Part shown: piece by piece, positions 1 to 6,690 of the stretch | Layout: each line of letters begins with the position of its first letter | How positions within the stretch are numbered: the first letter of the stretch is position 1 | Source of the DNA: Bacteroidota bacterium | GTDB lineage: Bacteria; Bacteroidota; Bacteroidia; Chitinophagales; Chitinophagaceae | Length of the DNA: 11,301 bases | NCBI GenBank assembly: GCA_023429825.1 | Contig: JAEZDC010000026.1 | Location: 1-11,301 of the forward strand | Direction of reading: 5' to 3' | Position numbers and translations under genes: made by a program | Notes under the pieces: model-generated | Seen by the model: the letters and a program-made list of their open reading frames with translations, nothing else | What the model was told of the DNA's origin: nothing | Databases searched by the model: none

Positions 1-947
1 TCAGCAACATGTACAGGAAGCTTGATCTTTTGGCTGAGGCGCTTATCTAAACCTCTCAACAATGCACCACCACCTGTTAGGTACAATCCTCTTCTATAAA
101 TATCCGCAGCCAATTCAGGAGGCGTGGTTTCCAAAGCCTTCAAAATAGCTTCTTCAATCTTGAAAATACTTTTATCCAAAGCTTCTGCAATTTCCTGGTA
201 GCTCACCATGATCTGTTTTGGAATACCCGTTACAAGGTCACGCCCGTTTACAGGGATATCATCTGGTGGAACGTCCAGGTCTTTCATTGCAGCACCGATC
301 TGTATCTTGATCTGCTCTGCAGTTCTTTCACCGATCAATAAACTATGATAACGACGCAAAGCTTCCATGATATCGGCAGTGAATTCATCACCCGCAATAC
401 GAATACTCTGGTCGCATACAATACCCGCCAAAGCGATCACCGTAATACCGGTGGTACCTCCGCCGATATCAATGATCATATTACCAACCGGCTCTTCAAC
501 ATCTATCCCAATACCTAACGCAGCAGCCATGGGTTCGTGTAACAGGTAAACTTCTTTCGCACCCGCCTGTTCCGCACTATCACGCACGGCTCTTTTCTCC
601 ACCTCTGTAATGGATGAAGGAATACAGATCATCATTCTCCAACTCGGCGGGAAAAGTGGTTTCTTAGGATAGATCATTTTGATCATTTCCCTGATCATCA
701 GTTCCGCAGCATTAAAGTCGGCGATTACACCATCTTTCAGCGGGCGAACCGTTCTGATACTTTCATGGGTCTTTTCATGCATCATCAATGCCCGCTTACC
801 CACGGCAATCACATGCTTAGGGTTGTTGCGGTCCAAAGCAACGATCGAAGGTTCATTCACCACTATCTCTTCATTATGAATGATAAGGGTGTTGGCAGTA
901 CCCAGGTCAATCGCTATATCTTGTGTAAACCAGTTAAATAGTCCCAT
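1..947 (-). CDS. mreB: Rod shape-determining protein MreB (C-terminus cut by window edge)
   Basis: Bacterial actin homologue that forms membrane-associated filaments in the cytoplasm and directs the Rod-complex peptidoglycan synthesis that sets cell shape. 315 codons are readable without a stop; family members are about 340 residues, so only the extreme C-terminus is missing. Seen in the translation: phosphate-1 motif DLGTANTL (residues 14-21), the segment HEPMAAALG, phosphate-2 motif DIGGGTT (160-166), and adenosine motif LTGGGALLRGL (from 290). The N-terminus MGLFNWFTQDIAIDLG has the short aromatic/hydrophobic start usual for MreB, which supports the ATG at 945-947. No Shine-Dalgarno sequence is visible; the leader is A/T-rich. 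A promoter candidate lies at 981-1012, so the gene is probably transcribed independently of the upstream purD-acetyltransferase pair. mreC would be expected downstream (outside the window) from the usual order of this cluster. Identification is very secure. Confidence 0.97.
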   Translation of the reverse strand, partial: MGLFNWFTQDIAIDLGTANTLIIHNEEIVVNEPSIVALDRNNPKHVIAVGKRALMMHEKTHESIRTVRPLKDGVIADFNAAELMIREMIKMIYPKKPLFPPSWRMMICIPSSITEVEKRAVRDSAEQAGAKEVYLLHEPMAAALGIGIDVEEPVGNMIIDIGGGTTGITVIALAGIVCDQSIRIAGDEFTADIMEALRRYHSLLIGERTAEQIKIQIGAAMKDLDVPPDDIPVNGRDLVTGIPKQIMVSYQEIAEALDKSIFKIEEAILKALETTPPELAADIYRRGLYLTGGGALLRGLDKRLSQKIKLPVHVA

Positions 948-980
948 TTATATAAAAATTCAAAATGTATATGAATGCCG

Positions 981-1012
981 CAAAGTTGAATGAATTAAGT
1001 TGAATTAGCAAA
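981..1012 (-). promoter_or_regulatory. Candidate Bacteroidota-type promoter for mreB
   Basis: On the minus strand, TTTG (1009-1012) is followed after exactly 20 bp by CAACTTTG (981-988). This matches the Bacteroidota housekeeping pattern TTTG-N19-21-TAnnTTTG with one mismatch (C for the first T). Transcription would begin near 975, giving a leader of roughly 28 nt before the mreB ATG. The assignment is by pattern only. Confidence 0.45.
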
Positions 1013-1086
1013 GTACAAATACCTGATTTTTCAGGGGTTCAGCCTTTATTAACAGCGACAGGTTTTTTTATAGCAGAAATTAATTT

Positions 1087-1119
1087 GGAGGCCAGCTACA
1101 GAAATGCTATCTGGCTTCC
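1087..1119 (-). terminator. Possible terminator after the GNAT gene
   Basis: Bases 1087-1095 can pair with 1111-1119 to give a 9-bp stem with one G-T wobble and a 15-nt loop. It lies about 50 bp downstream of the acetyltransferase stop codon and upstream of the mreB promoter candidate. In the minus direction it is followed by AAATTAATTTC, not a clean T-run, and the loop is long. It is therefore only a plausible terminator or processing hairpin. The rest of the 948-1170 gap holds no gene that I can see. Confidence 0.3.
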
Positions 1120-1170
1120 GTTGTGTCGCACTCTTGTACGTTCATATCTCTGCTCGGCAGTAAGCGGCAA

Positions 1171-1710
1171 TTAAAGGAGAAATGCTCCATCGTTCAGCCT
1201 TGCGTAAAAGTCAAGATCGATAAATCTGCCATTCTTGATCTCGCATTCTTTGTGCGTTCCTTCGTATGAAAAGCCAAGCTTTTTTAAAAGTTTACTGCTA
1301 TTATCGTTACCGTTTTCAACGATAGCTTCTATCCGGTGTACGTCTAATTGTGTGAAAGCGTAAACCAGTATAGAAGAAACTGCTTCCCACATAAATCCTT
1401 TTCCCTGGTATTGAGGTAAAAGCCAGAATCCAATCTCGATTCTCTTATGGTCTTTGCTCCAGTTGTTGAAGCCGCAAGCGCCAATAAATTCTTTGTTCTC
1501 CTTCAATTTAATCGCCCACCAGATACCTGTTTCATTTTGAAGCAGATCATCATAAAATTTCATCTGTGCTTGCGTTTCCTCGAATGTTGCATAAGATACA
1601 CCGTAATATTTGATGACATCAGGATGCGAAAGACCTTCAAATATTTTTTGTTGATCAGAAGCAATGATCATTCTAAGCGTGCAGCGTTGTGTATATAATT
1701 CGGGAAACAT
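1171..1710 (-). CDS. GNAT family N-acetyltransferase (RimJ/RimL-like)
   Basis: Acetyl-CoA dependent N-acetyltransferase, 179 aa, the usual length of RimJ/RimL-type GNATs (Acetyltransf_3). The opening, F-P-E-L-x-T-x-R-C-x-L-R, is the typical first strand of this subgroup and supports the ATG at 1708-1710. The acetyl-CoA pyrophosphate-binding loop is QYQGKGFMWEA (residues 100-110, pattern Q-x-x-G-x-G). The C-terminal ENGNDNSSKLLKKLGF (132-147) is the conserved N-x-x-S...LxKLGF segment. The true substrate cannot be told from sequence: the subgroup includes ribosomal-protein N-terminal acetylases but also antibiotic, polyamine and small-molecule acetylases. It starts 32 bp after the purD stop codon in the same direction, so the two are probably co-transcribed; a role in purine metabolism does not follow from that. 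Confidence 0.9.
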   Translation of the reverse strand: MFPELYTQRCTLRMIIASDQQKIFEGLSHPDVIKYYGVSYATFEETQAQMKFYDDLLQNETGIWWAIKLKENKEFIGACGFNNWSKDHKRIEIGFWLLPQYQGKGFMWEAVSSILVYAFTQLDVHRIEAIVENGNDNSSKLLKKLGFSYEGTHKECEIKNGRFIDLDFYARLNDGAFLL

Positions 1711-1742
1711 TTCTGCGTATTCAGCGTTTTAGACGAGAGTCC

Positions 1743-3017
1743 TTATTTAAACTCGTATCCAATATCTCTTCTATAGTTCATTCCGTCAAAAGATATGTTT
1801 TCTAAAACCTTTTTTGATTTGTTTACTGCATCTGTTATCGATGATCCATACGAAGTGACAGCTAATACTCTTCCACCATTCGTTACAATACCTTGTTCTG
1901 CTTGTTTAGTTCCTGCATGAAAAATTATTGTATCGTCTACTGATAAATCGTTGAATTGGCTAATTGGTATATTTTTTCTGTAATCGCCCGGATAACCTCC
2001 GCTCACAGCTACGACGGTTGCAATACTTCTCTCGTCGTATTCAATCTGCACATCATTCAAACTTCCATCATGCATTGCGATGAATAATTCGACAAGATCA
2101 TTTTTTAATCGCGGCATTACAACTTCCGTTTCAGGATCACCCATTCTGCAATTGTATTCTATCACGTAAGGTTCACCCTCACAATTCATTAAACCAAAAA
2201 ATACAAAGCCTTTGTATTCGATGTTTTCTTTTTTTAGTCCATTGATGGTTGGATTAATAATGCGTTCTTCAACTCTTTGCATAAAAGCATCATCCATGAA
2301 AGGAACAGGTGTTACACATCCCATCCCTCCTGTATTCAATCCGGTATCACCTTCACCAATTCTTTTATAATCTTTCGCATGACCAATGATCTTGTACGCT
2401 TTGCCGTCCGTCAATGCGAACACGCTCACCTCGATACCCTGCAAAAATTGTTCTATCACAACTTTACTTGAGGCTTCACCAAATTGCTGATGAAGGATCA
2501 TATCTTCAAAAGTTTGGAGAGCTTCTTCATGTGATTGAGCAATCACCACACCTTTCCCGGCAGCAAGCCCATCTGCTTTTAAAACAATGGGCAAAGTGTG
2601 CTGAGATAGATATTGTTTGCCTTCTTCAAAATTATCTTTAGTAAACTCAGCGTAAGCTGCAGTTGGAATATTATACCGCTGCATAAAGCGCTTCGAAAAG
2701 GCTTTACTTCCTTCTAGCTGTGCCCCGTTTGCAGAAGGGCCAACAATAATCAACTTGTCATTCCCCGATCTCAGGTGATCAACAATTCCTTTAACCAATG
2801 GCTCTTCAGGACCAACCACCACTACTCCTATTGAATTGTCCTTTGTAAAGTTTGCAACTGCACCAAAGTCTGATAGATCCAGAGTAACATTTTTTCCGCA
2901 TTCTGCAGTTCCTGCATTACCCGGCGCAATGAACAACTCATCGCAATGTTTACTTTGTTTTATCTTCCATGCAAGTGCATGTTCTCTTCCACCTGAACCT
3001 AAAATAAGAATGTTCAT
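1743..3017 (-). CDS. purD: Phosphoribosylamine-glycine ligase (GAR synthetase)
   Basis: Cytoplasmic enzyme for the second step of de novo purine synthesis: 5-phosphoribosylamine + glycine + ATP give glycinamide ribonucleotide + ADP + Pi. From the chosen start it is 424 aa, the normal PurD length. N-terminal domain begins MNILILGSGGREHALAWK with the family signature GSGGREHA (7-14). The ATP-grasp domain shows LKADGLAAGKGVVIA (146-160) and GEGDTGLNTGGMG (221-233). The metal/ATP-site signature RMGDPETEVVMPRL is at 291-304, followed by the C-terminal domain. An in-frame ATG at 3050 would add 11 residues (MEPIFATLISD), but PurD proteins normally start directly at the M-x-I/V-L-I/V-x-GSGGREHA strand, so I place the start at 3017. 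It diverges from the POT transporter at 3147. No convincing purine-responsive riboswitch or promoter is visible in the 129-bp gap. Confidence 0.97.
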   Translation of the reverse strand: MNILILGSGGREHALAWKIKQSKHCDELFIAPGNAGTAECGKNVTLDLSDFGAVANFTKDNSIGVVVVGPEEPLVKGIVDHLRSGNDKLIIVGPSANGAQLEGSKAFSKRFMQRYNIPTAAYAEFTKDNFEEGKQYLSQHTLPIVLKADGLAAGKGVVIAQSHEEALQTFEDMILHQQFGEASSKVVIEQFLQGIEVSVFALTDGKAYKIIGHAKDYKRIGEGDTGLNTGGMGCVTPVPFMDDAFMQRVEERIINPTINGLKKENIEYKGFVFFGLMNCEGEPYVIEYNCRMGDPETEVVMPRLKNDLVELFIAMHDGSLNDVQIEYDERSIATVVAVSGGYPGDYRKNIPISQFNDLSVDDTIIFHAGTKQAEQGIVTNGGRVLAVTSYGSSITDAVNKSKKVLENISFDGMNYRRDIGYEFK

Positions 3018-3097
3018 ATCAGAAATTAATGTGGCGAATATCGGCTCCATTTGTTAAACATGATGAAGCGCAATGGCTAAAAAAATAAAATCCCTAT

Positions 3098-3130
3098 TTT
3101 GGGGCTTGAACTAAACCAATTGTAATTTTT
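3098..3130 (+). promoter_or_regulatory. Candidate promoter for the first POT transporter
   Basis: TTTG (3098-3101) and TAATTTTT (3123-3130) are separated by 21 bp and match TTTG-N19-21-TAnnTTTG except for the last base. Transcription would start around 3136, only about 10 nt before the ATG at 3147. The region is A/T-rich, so a chance match is quite possible. Confidence 0.3.
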
Positions 3131-3146
3131 ACCTAACTGATTATTT

Positions 3147-4898
3147 ATGCCAGAAATCATTGCATCAGATGAAATAAGAGTTGATCCATCTGCTAATTCT
3201 AAAGGGCACCCAAAGGGATTGTATGTTCTGTTTGCTACTGAGATGTGGGAAAGGTTCAACTATTATGGTATGAGGGCCATCCTCATCTTGTTTATGACAA
3301 AAGCCTTATTATTTGACGACGCTTTCGCTTCAAATCTTTATGGTAGCTACACAGGTTTGGTATACCTCACACCACTTATAGGTGGATATGTAGCTGACAG
3401 ATTTTGGGGTAGTAAACGTTCAATCATACTTGGAGGTTTGCTGATGGCTATTGGAGAATTCTTGCTCTTCTTCTGCGGGTCATTATATGAAACGTCATCC
3501 TCATTATCTACAATGTTATTCTTTTCTGGATTAGGGTTTATGATTGCCGGAAATGGTTTTTTCAAACCAAACATTTCATCTCTTGTTGGCCAGCTTTATC
3601 CTAAAGGAGACAGAAGGATTGATGGCGCATATACGATTTTTTATATGGGTATCAATGTCGGTGGCGCTCTAGGTCCGTTGATCTGCGGCATTGTTGGAGA
3701 TACTGGCAATCCTGCTGATTTTAAATGGGCTTTCCTGGTTGCAGGTATCGGTATGTTGATCAGCGTTATCATTCAAAAGCTATATCAGGATAAATATGTT
3801 CGTTCTCCGCAAGGGCAACCTTTAGGAGAGCCTGCTGCTAATACACCTAAGCAATGGAAAAATCCATTACTCATTGTATTAGGATTATTGATTTTTTCCG
3901 GCGTTGCGATAGGTGTTTTATATGTTGATGCAACTAAGTTTAGCTTCTTGTCTTATTTATTATTGGGAGCCGTATTATTCATTGCGTTTGTTCTATTTTC
4001 AGATAAGTCACTAACGAAGCCCGAGAAGCAGAGAGTTGGGGTTATATTCATCGTAGCCTTCTTTGTTATATTCTTCTGGGCAGCATTTGAACAAGCCGGG
4101 GCTTCACTCACTTTATTTACAGACAGGCAAACTGATAGGAGCCTCAATTTCAATCTTTCTTCATATGTAATTTATGCAGTTCTGGGTGCACTGATTATTT
4201 ACTTCATCAGCTTGTGGAGAAAGGCAGTTAAAAATCTGAAAGCAAATGACAGGTCATTACTCACTGGCGTGCAAATACTATTGTTCATCTTGATAGCAGG
4301 CCTGGCAGGAGTTATTTATTCTCTTATAACTAAAGGGCAAGCCAGCATATTACTAGATGAAGTACCGGCAAGTACTTTCCAGTCACTCAATTCTATATTC
4401 GTGATAATTTTTGCTCCGGTTTTTGCCTGGCTTTGGATTAAGCTAGGAAAAAGAGAACCAGGTGCTCCAACAAAGATGGCAATAGGGTTGCTTCTGTTAT
4501 CTATTGGATATTTATGGATCGCATTTGGAGTGAAAGATGTTTCCGCCGAAATAAAAGTAAGTATGATCTGGATAACCGGCATGTATGCATTACATACTTG
4601 GGGTGAATTGTGTTTGTCTCCTATAGGCCTTTCTCTTGTAAATAAATTAGCACCTTTAAAGTTCGCCTCATTACTTATGGCTGTATGGTTTCTGGCCAAC
4701 GCAGCAGCAAATAAGCTGGCTGGAGTTTTAAGTGCTTTATATCCTTCAGAGGGAAAGACCACAAACTTCCTTGGATATAAAATGGAAGACAACTACGATT
4801 TCTTTATGTTATTTGTATTTATGGCCGGCGCAGCCTCTCTTATACTCTTCTTATCAACTAAAAAGTTGCAGAAGATGATGCAGCAGGGGAATAATTAA
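3147..4898 (+). CDS. POT/PTR2-family proton-dependent di/tripeptide transporter with extra TM hairpin
   Basis: Inner-membrane MFS-fold peptide:H+ symporter, 583 aa, longer than the usual 450-520 aa. Family hallmarks seen: TM1 motif ExxERFxYY (E32, E35, R36, F37, Y39, Y40) for proton coupling and peptide binding; the MFS loop ADRFWGSKRS (83-91); GNGFFKPNIS (135-144) with the TM4 lysine K140; PTR2 signature FYMGINVGG (165-173); FWAAFEQAG (310-318) in TM7; and WGELCLSPIG (485-494) with the TM10 glutamate E487. Two hydrophobic segments at about 239-283 correspond to the HA/HB helices of bacterial POTs. Between DRQTDR (326-331) and VPASTFQSLN (406-415), where family members have a short periplasmic loop, sit two further hydrophobic stretches (about 339-357 and 373-394) joined by a basic linker. 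The full set of motifs suggests an active transporter. A terminator follows the gene directly. Confidence 0.95.
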   Translation: MPEIIASDEIRVDPSANSKGHPKGLYVLFATEMWERFNYYGMRAILILFMTKALLFDDAFASNLYGSYTGLVYLTPLIGGYVADRFWGSKRSIILGGLLMAIGEFLLFFCGSLYETSSSLSTMLFFSGLGFMIAGNGFFKPNISSLVGQLYPKGDRRIDGAYTIFYMGINVGGALGPLICGIVGDTGNPADFKWAFLVAGIGMLISVIIQKLYQDKYVRSPQGQPLGEPAANTPKQWKNPLLIVLGLLIFSGVAIGVLYVDATKFSFLSYLLLGAVLFIAFVLFSDKSLTKPEKQRVGVIFIVAFFVIFFWAAFEQAGASLTLFTDRQTDRSLNFNLSSYVIYAVLGALIIYFISLWRKAVKNLKANDRSLLTGVQILLFILIAGLAGVIYSLITKGQASILLDEVPASTFQSLNSIFVIIFAPVFAWLWIKLGKREPGAPTKMAIGLLLLSIGYLWIAFGVKDVSAEIKVSMIWITGMYALHTWGELCLSPIGLSLVNKLAPLKFASLLMAVWFLANAAANKLAGVLSALYPSEGKTTNFLGYKMEDNYDFFMLFVFMAGAASLILFLSTKKLQKMMQQGNN

Positions 4899-4913
4899 AA
4901 GTTTATCATCAAT

Positions 4914-4940
4914 GGGTGGCCTTAGTCACCCTTATTTTTT
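4914..4940 (+). terminator. Intrinsic terminator between the two POT genes
   Basis: GGGTG (4914-4918) pairs with CACCC (4927-4931), with a possible extra G-T pair inside and a 6-8 nt loop, followed by the U-rich tract TTATTTTTT (4932-4940). It ends only 11 bp before the ATG of the next gene, so it lies in that gene's leader and may attenuate rather than fully stop transcription. Confidence 0.7.
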
Positions 4941-4951
4941 AAAGATCTACT

Positions 4952-6583
4952 ATGTTCAAAAAACATCCGAAAGCCTTACCCTATCTTTTCTTTTCTGAAA
5001 TGTGGGAACGATTTGGCTACTACCTGATGATTGGAATCTTTACGCTTTATCTGAAAGATGTAAAAGAGGGATTCGCAATGACGGAAGCCGAGAGTGCCGA
5101 TCTGTACGGAACGTTCATAGGGCTTGTGTTTCTTACTCCTTTTTTAGGAGGGCTTCTTGCGGATAGGTACCTTGGCTACAGAAGATCAATCATCATCGGC
5201 GGTTTAATGATGGGCGCAGGTTATTGTATGATGGCAATCCATAGTTTACCTATGTTATACCTGTCTATGACACTGGTAATATTGGGTAATGGGTTTTTTA
5301 AGCCGAATATTTCAACCTTATTAGGAAATGTTTATTCAACTCCTCAATACGTACATCAGAAAGACGATGGGTACAATATTTTTTACATGGGCATCAATAT
5401 AGGAGCTTTCATCTGTAACTTCTTCGGAGCCGCATTGTATAATATGTTTGATTGGGGAACTGCCTTCATTGCTGCAGGTATAGGAATGTTTTTGGGAGTG
5501 ATCATCTTTCTCATTGGTACAAGACATTATAAAGCCTATGATATAAAAAAAGGAGTAGGTCCAAATGATATGCCGATGAACAAAATAGTAATGCTGATAC
5601 TGGTTCCATCTATTGTTGCCGGTGCGATAGGTTGGCTAATCCCTGGTGCATTGGTAGGTTCTGATTCCACAGATGCATTCATCTTTGCTTGTATTCCCGT
5701 AATTATATTTTATTCATCACTTTATTTCAGAGCTGAGAAAACTGAAAAAAGACCTATTGCAGCATTGCTGGCAATCTTTGCAGTAGTTGTTTTATTCTGG
5801 GCTGTATTCAAACAAAATGGCTCCGCACTCAATACCTGGGCAGATCGTTACACTGACAGGGAAATGAGTGGTACTGCAAAAGATGTTTTTCAAGCTTTTA
5901 GTTTATCTCAGCCGCTGAAGTATAAAAAAGATTCAGTCGCATTTTATGATGAGCAGTTTCGCTTGCAAAAAAAAGATGGGCAAGTAGTAAAAGAATATAA
6001 CTATCCTACTTACTTCAGAAATATTCCCGCCGAGAATAGACCAACCGATGGAAACGATGTGAGTCTTTGGGCAACTAATCTCAGCCAGTCAATTAATCCC
6101 GGGTGGGTGATCATTTTAACGCCTCTTGTTGTTGCGTTTTTTGCATTCTTACGCAGAAGAAATAAAGAACCATCAACAGCAACTAAGATCGCTTTCGGGT
6201 TATTGATCTCGGGGTTATCCGCTTTGGTGATGGTTGCTGCTGTTTACGCAAATAATAATGGTGGCGAAAAAGCGAGCGTATTGTGGCTCATTAGTAGTTA
6301 TGGAGTAATAACGATCGGCGAACTATTGTTAAGTCCTATGGGATTATCGCTTGTTTCAAAACTCAGTCCTGTAAGAATTACTTCGCTGATGATGGGGGGA
6401 TGGTTCTTATCTACTTCAATAGGCAATAAACTATCAGGCGTGTTAGCTACAATGTGGGATGAATACAATAATAAAGCAAACTACTTCCTGCTAAACTTCT
6501 TTTTACTTCTCGCCGCAGCCATCATGTGCTTTGCAATGTTAAAATGGCTGAATAGAATTATGAAAGAGAAGGGAGTTAGTTAA
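4952..6583 (+). CDS. Second POT/PTR2-family proton-dependent peptide transporter
   Basis: Inner-membrane di/tripeptide:H+ symporter, 543 aa, a paralogue of the preceding gene. Hallmarks: ExxERFxYY in TM1 (E16, E19, R20, F21, Y23, Y24); ADRYLGYRRS (70-79); GNGFFKPNIS (112-121) with K117; FYMGINIG (144-151); FWAVFKQNGS (282-291) in TM7; and IGELLLSPMG (455-464) with E457. All residues usually needed for coupling are present. The start is secure: MFKKHPKALPYLFFSEMWERF is a typical N-terminus with no upstream extension. The TM7-TM8 periplasmic loop is unusually long and polar, about residues 293-382. Substrate choice cannot be told from sequence. No independent promoter is evident, because the upstream terminator ends 11 bp before the ATG; expression may rely on read-through from the first POT gene or on a promoter inside that gene's 3' end. 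Confidence 0.95.
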   Translation: MFKKHPKALPYLFFSEMWERFGYYLMIGIFTLYLKDVKEGFAMTEAESADLYGTFIGLVFLTPFLGGLLADRYLGYRRSIIIGGLMMGAGYCMMAIHSLPMLYLSMTLVILGNGFFKPNISTLLGNVYSTPQYVHQKDDGYNIFYMGINIGAFICNFFGAALYNMFDWGTAFIAAGIGMFLGVIIFLIGTRHYKAYDIKKGVGPNDMPMNKIVMLILVPSIVAGAIGWLIPGALVGSDSTDAFIFACIPVIIFYSSLYFRAEKTEKRPIAALLAIFAVVVLFWAVFKQNGSALNTWADRYTDREMSGTAKDVFQAFSLSQPLKYKKDSVAFYDEQFRLQKKDGQVVKEYNYPTYFRNIPAENRPTDGNDVSLWATNLSQSINPGWVIILTPLVVAFFAFLRRRNKEPSTATKIAFGLLISGLSALVMVAAVYANNNGGEKASVLWLISSYGVITIGELLLSPMGLSLVSKLSPVRITSLMMGGWFLSTSIGNKLSGVLATMWDEYNNKANYFLLNFFLLLAAAIMCFAMLKWLNRIMKEKGVS

Positions 6584-6594
6584 TGAAACTAACT
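6574..6594 (+). repeat. Short inverted repeat spanning the POT stop codon
   Basis: AGTTAGT (6574-6580) and ACTAACT (6588-6594) form a perfect 7-bp inverted repeat with a 7-nt loop that contains the TAA stop codon (6581-6583). It lies 11 bp upstream of the strong terminator hairpin, giving two hairpins in tandem at this transcript's 3' end. Low GC makes it a weak stem; a role in 3'-end stability is conceivable but unproven. Confidence 0.35.
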
Positions 6595-6605
6595 AAGATA
6601 TACAA

Positions 6606-6634
6606 GGCGATGAGTGTTCATCGCCTTTTTATTT
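6606..6634 (+). terminator. Strong intrinsic terminator after the second POT gene
   Basis: A perfect 8-bp stem, GGCGATGA (6606-6613) with TCATCGCC (6618-6625), with the tetraloop GTGT and followed by TTTTTATTT (6626-6634). This is a textbook rho-independent terminator and should separate the POT genes from the OPT gene, which would then need its own promoter in 6635-6690. I see no good promoter match there; a TTTG at 6632 with TACTTTAT at 6658 is weak. Confidence 0.88.
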
Positions 6635-6690
6635 GGAAGTGATCTGGTGGCAAATAATACTTTATTTTTAATGCAACCAAACCAACTACT

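Noticed and set aside
3018..3050. Upstream in-frame ATG of purD
   Set aside because: PurD homologues begin at the MxILxxGSGGREHA strand; the extra 11 residues have no family match.
3091..3104. CCC...GGGG inverted repeat in the purD/POT divergent gap as an operator or riboswitch element
   Set aside because: Only 3 bp of stem and no further structure; could easily be chance.
4316..4792. 158-codon minus-strand open frame inside the first POT gene
   Set aside because: Antisense shadow of a clearly coding frame; the translation shows no domain or family motif.
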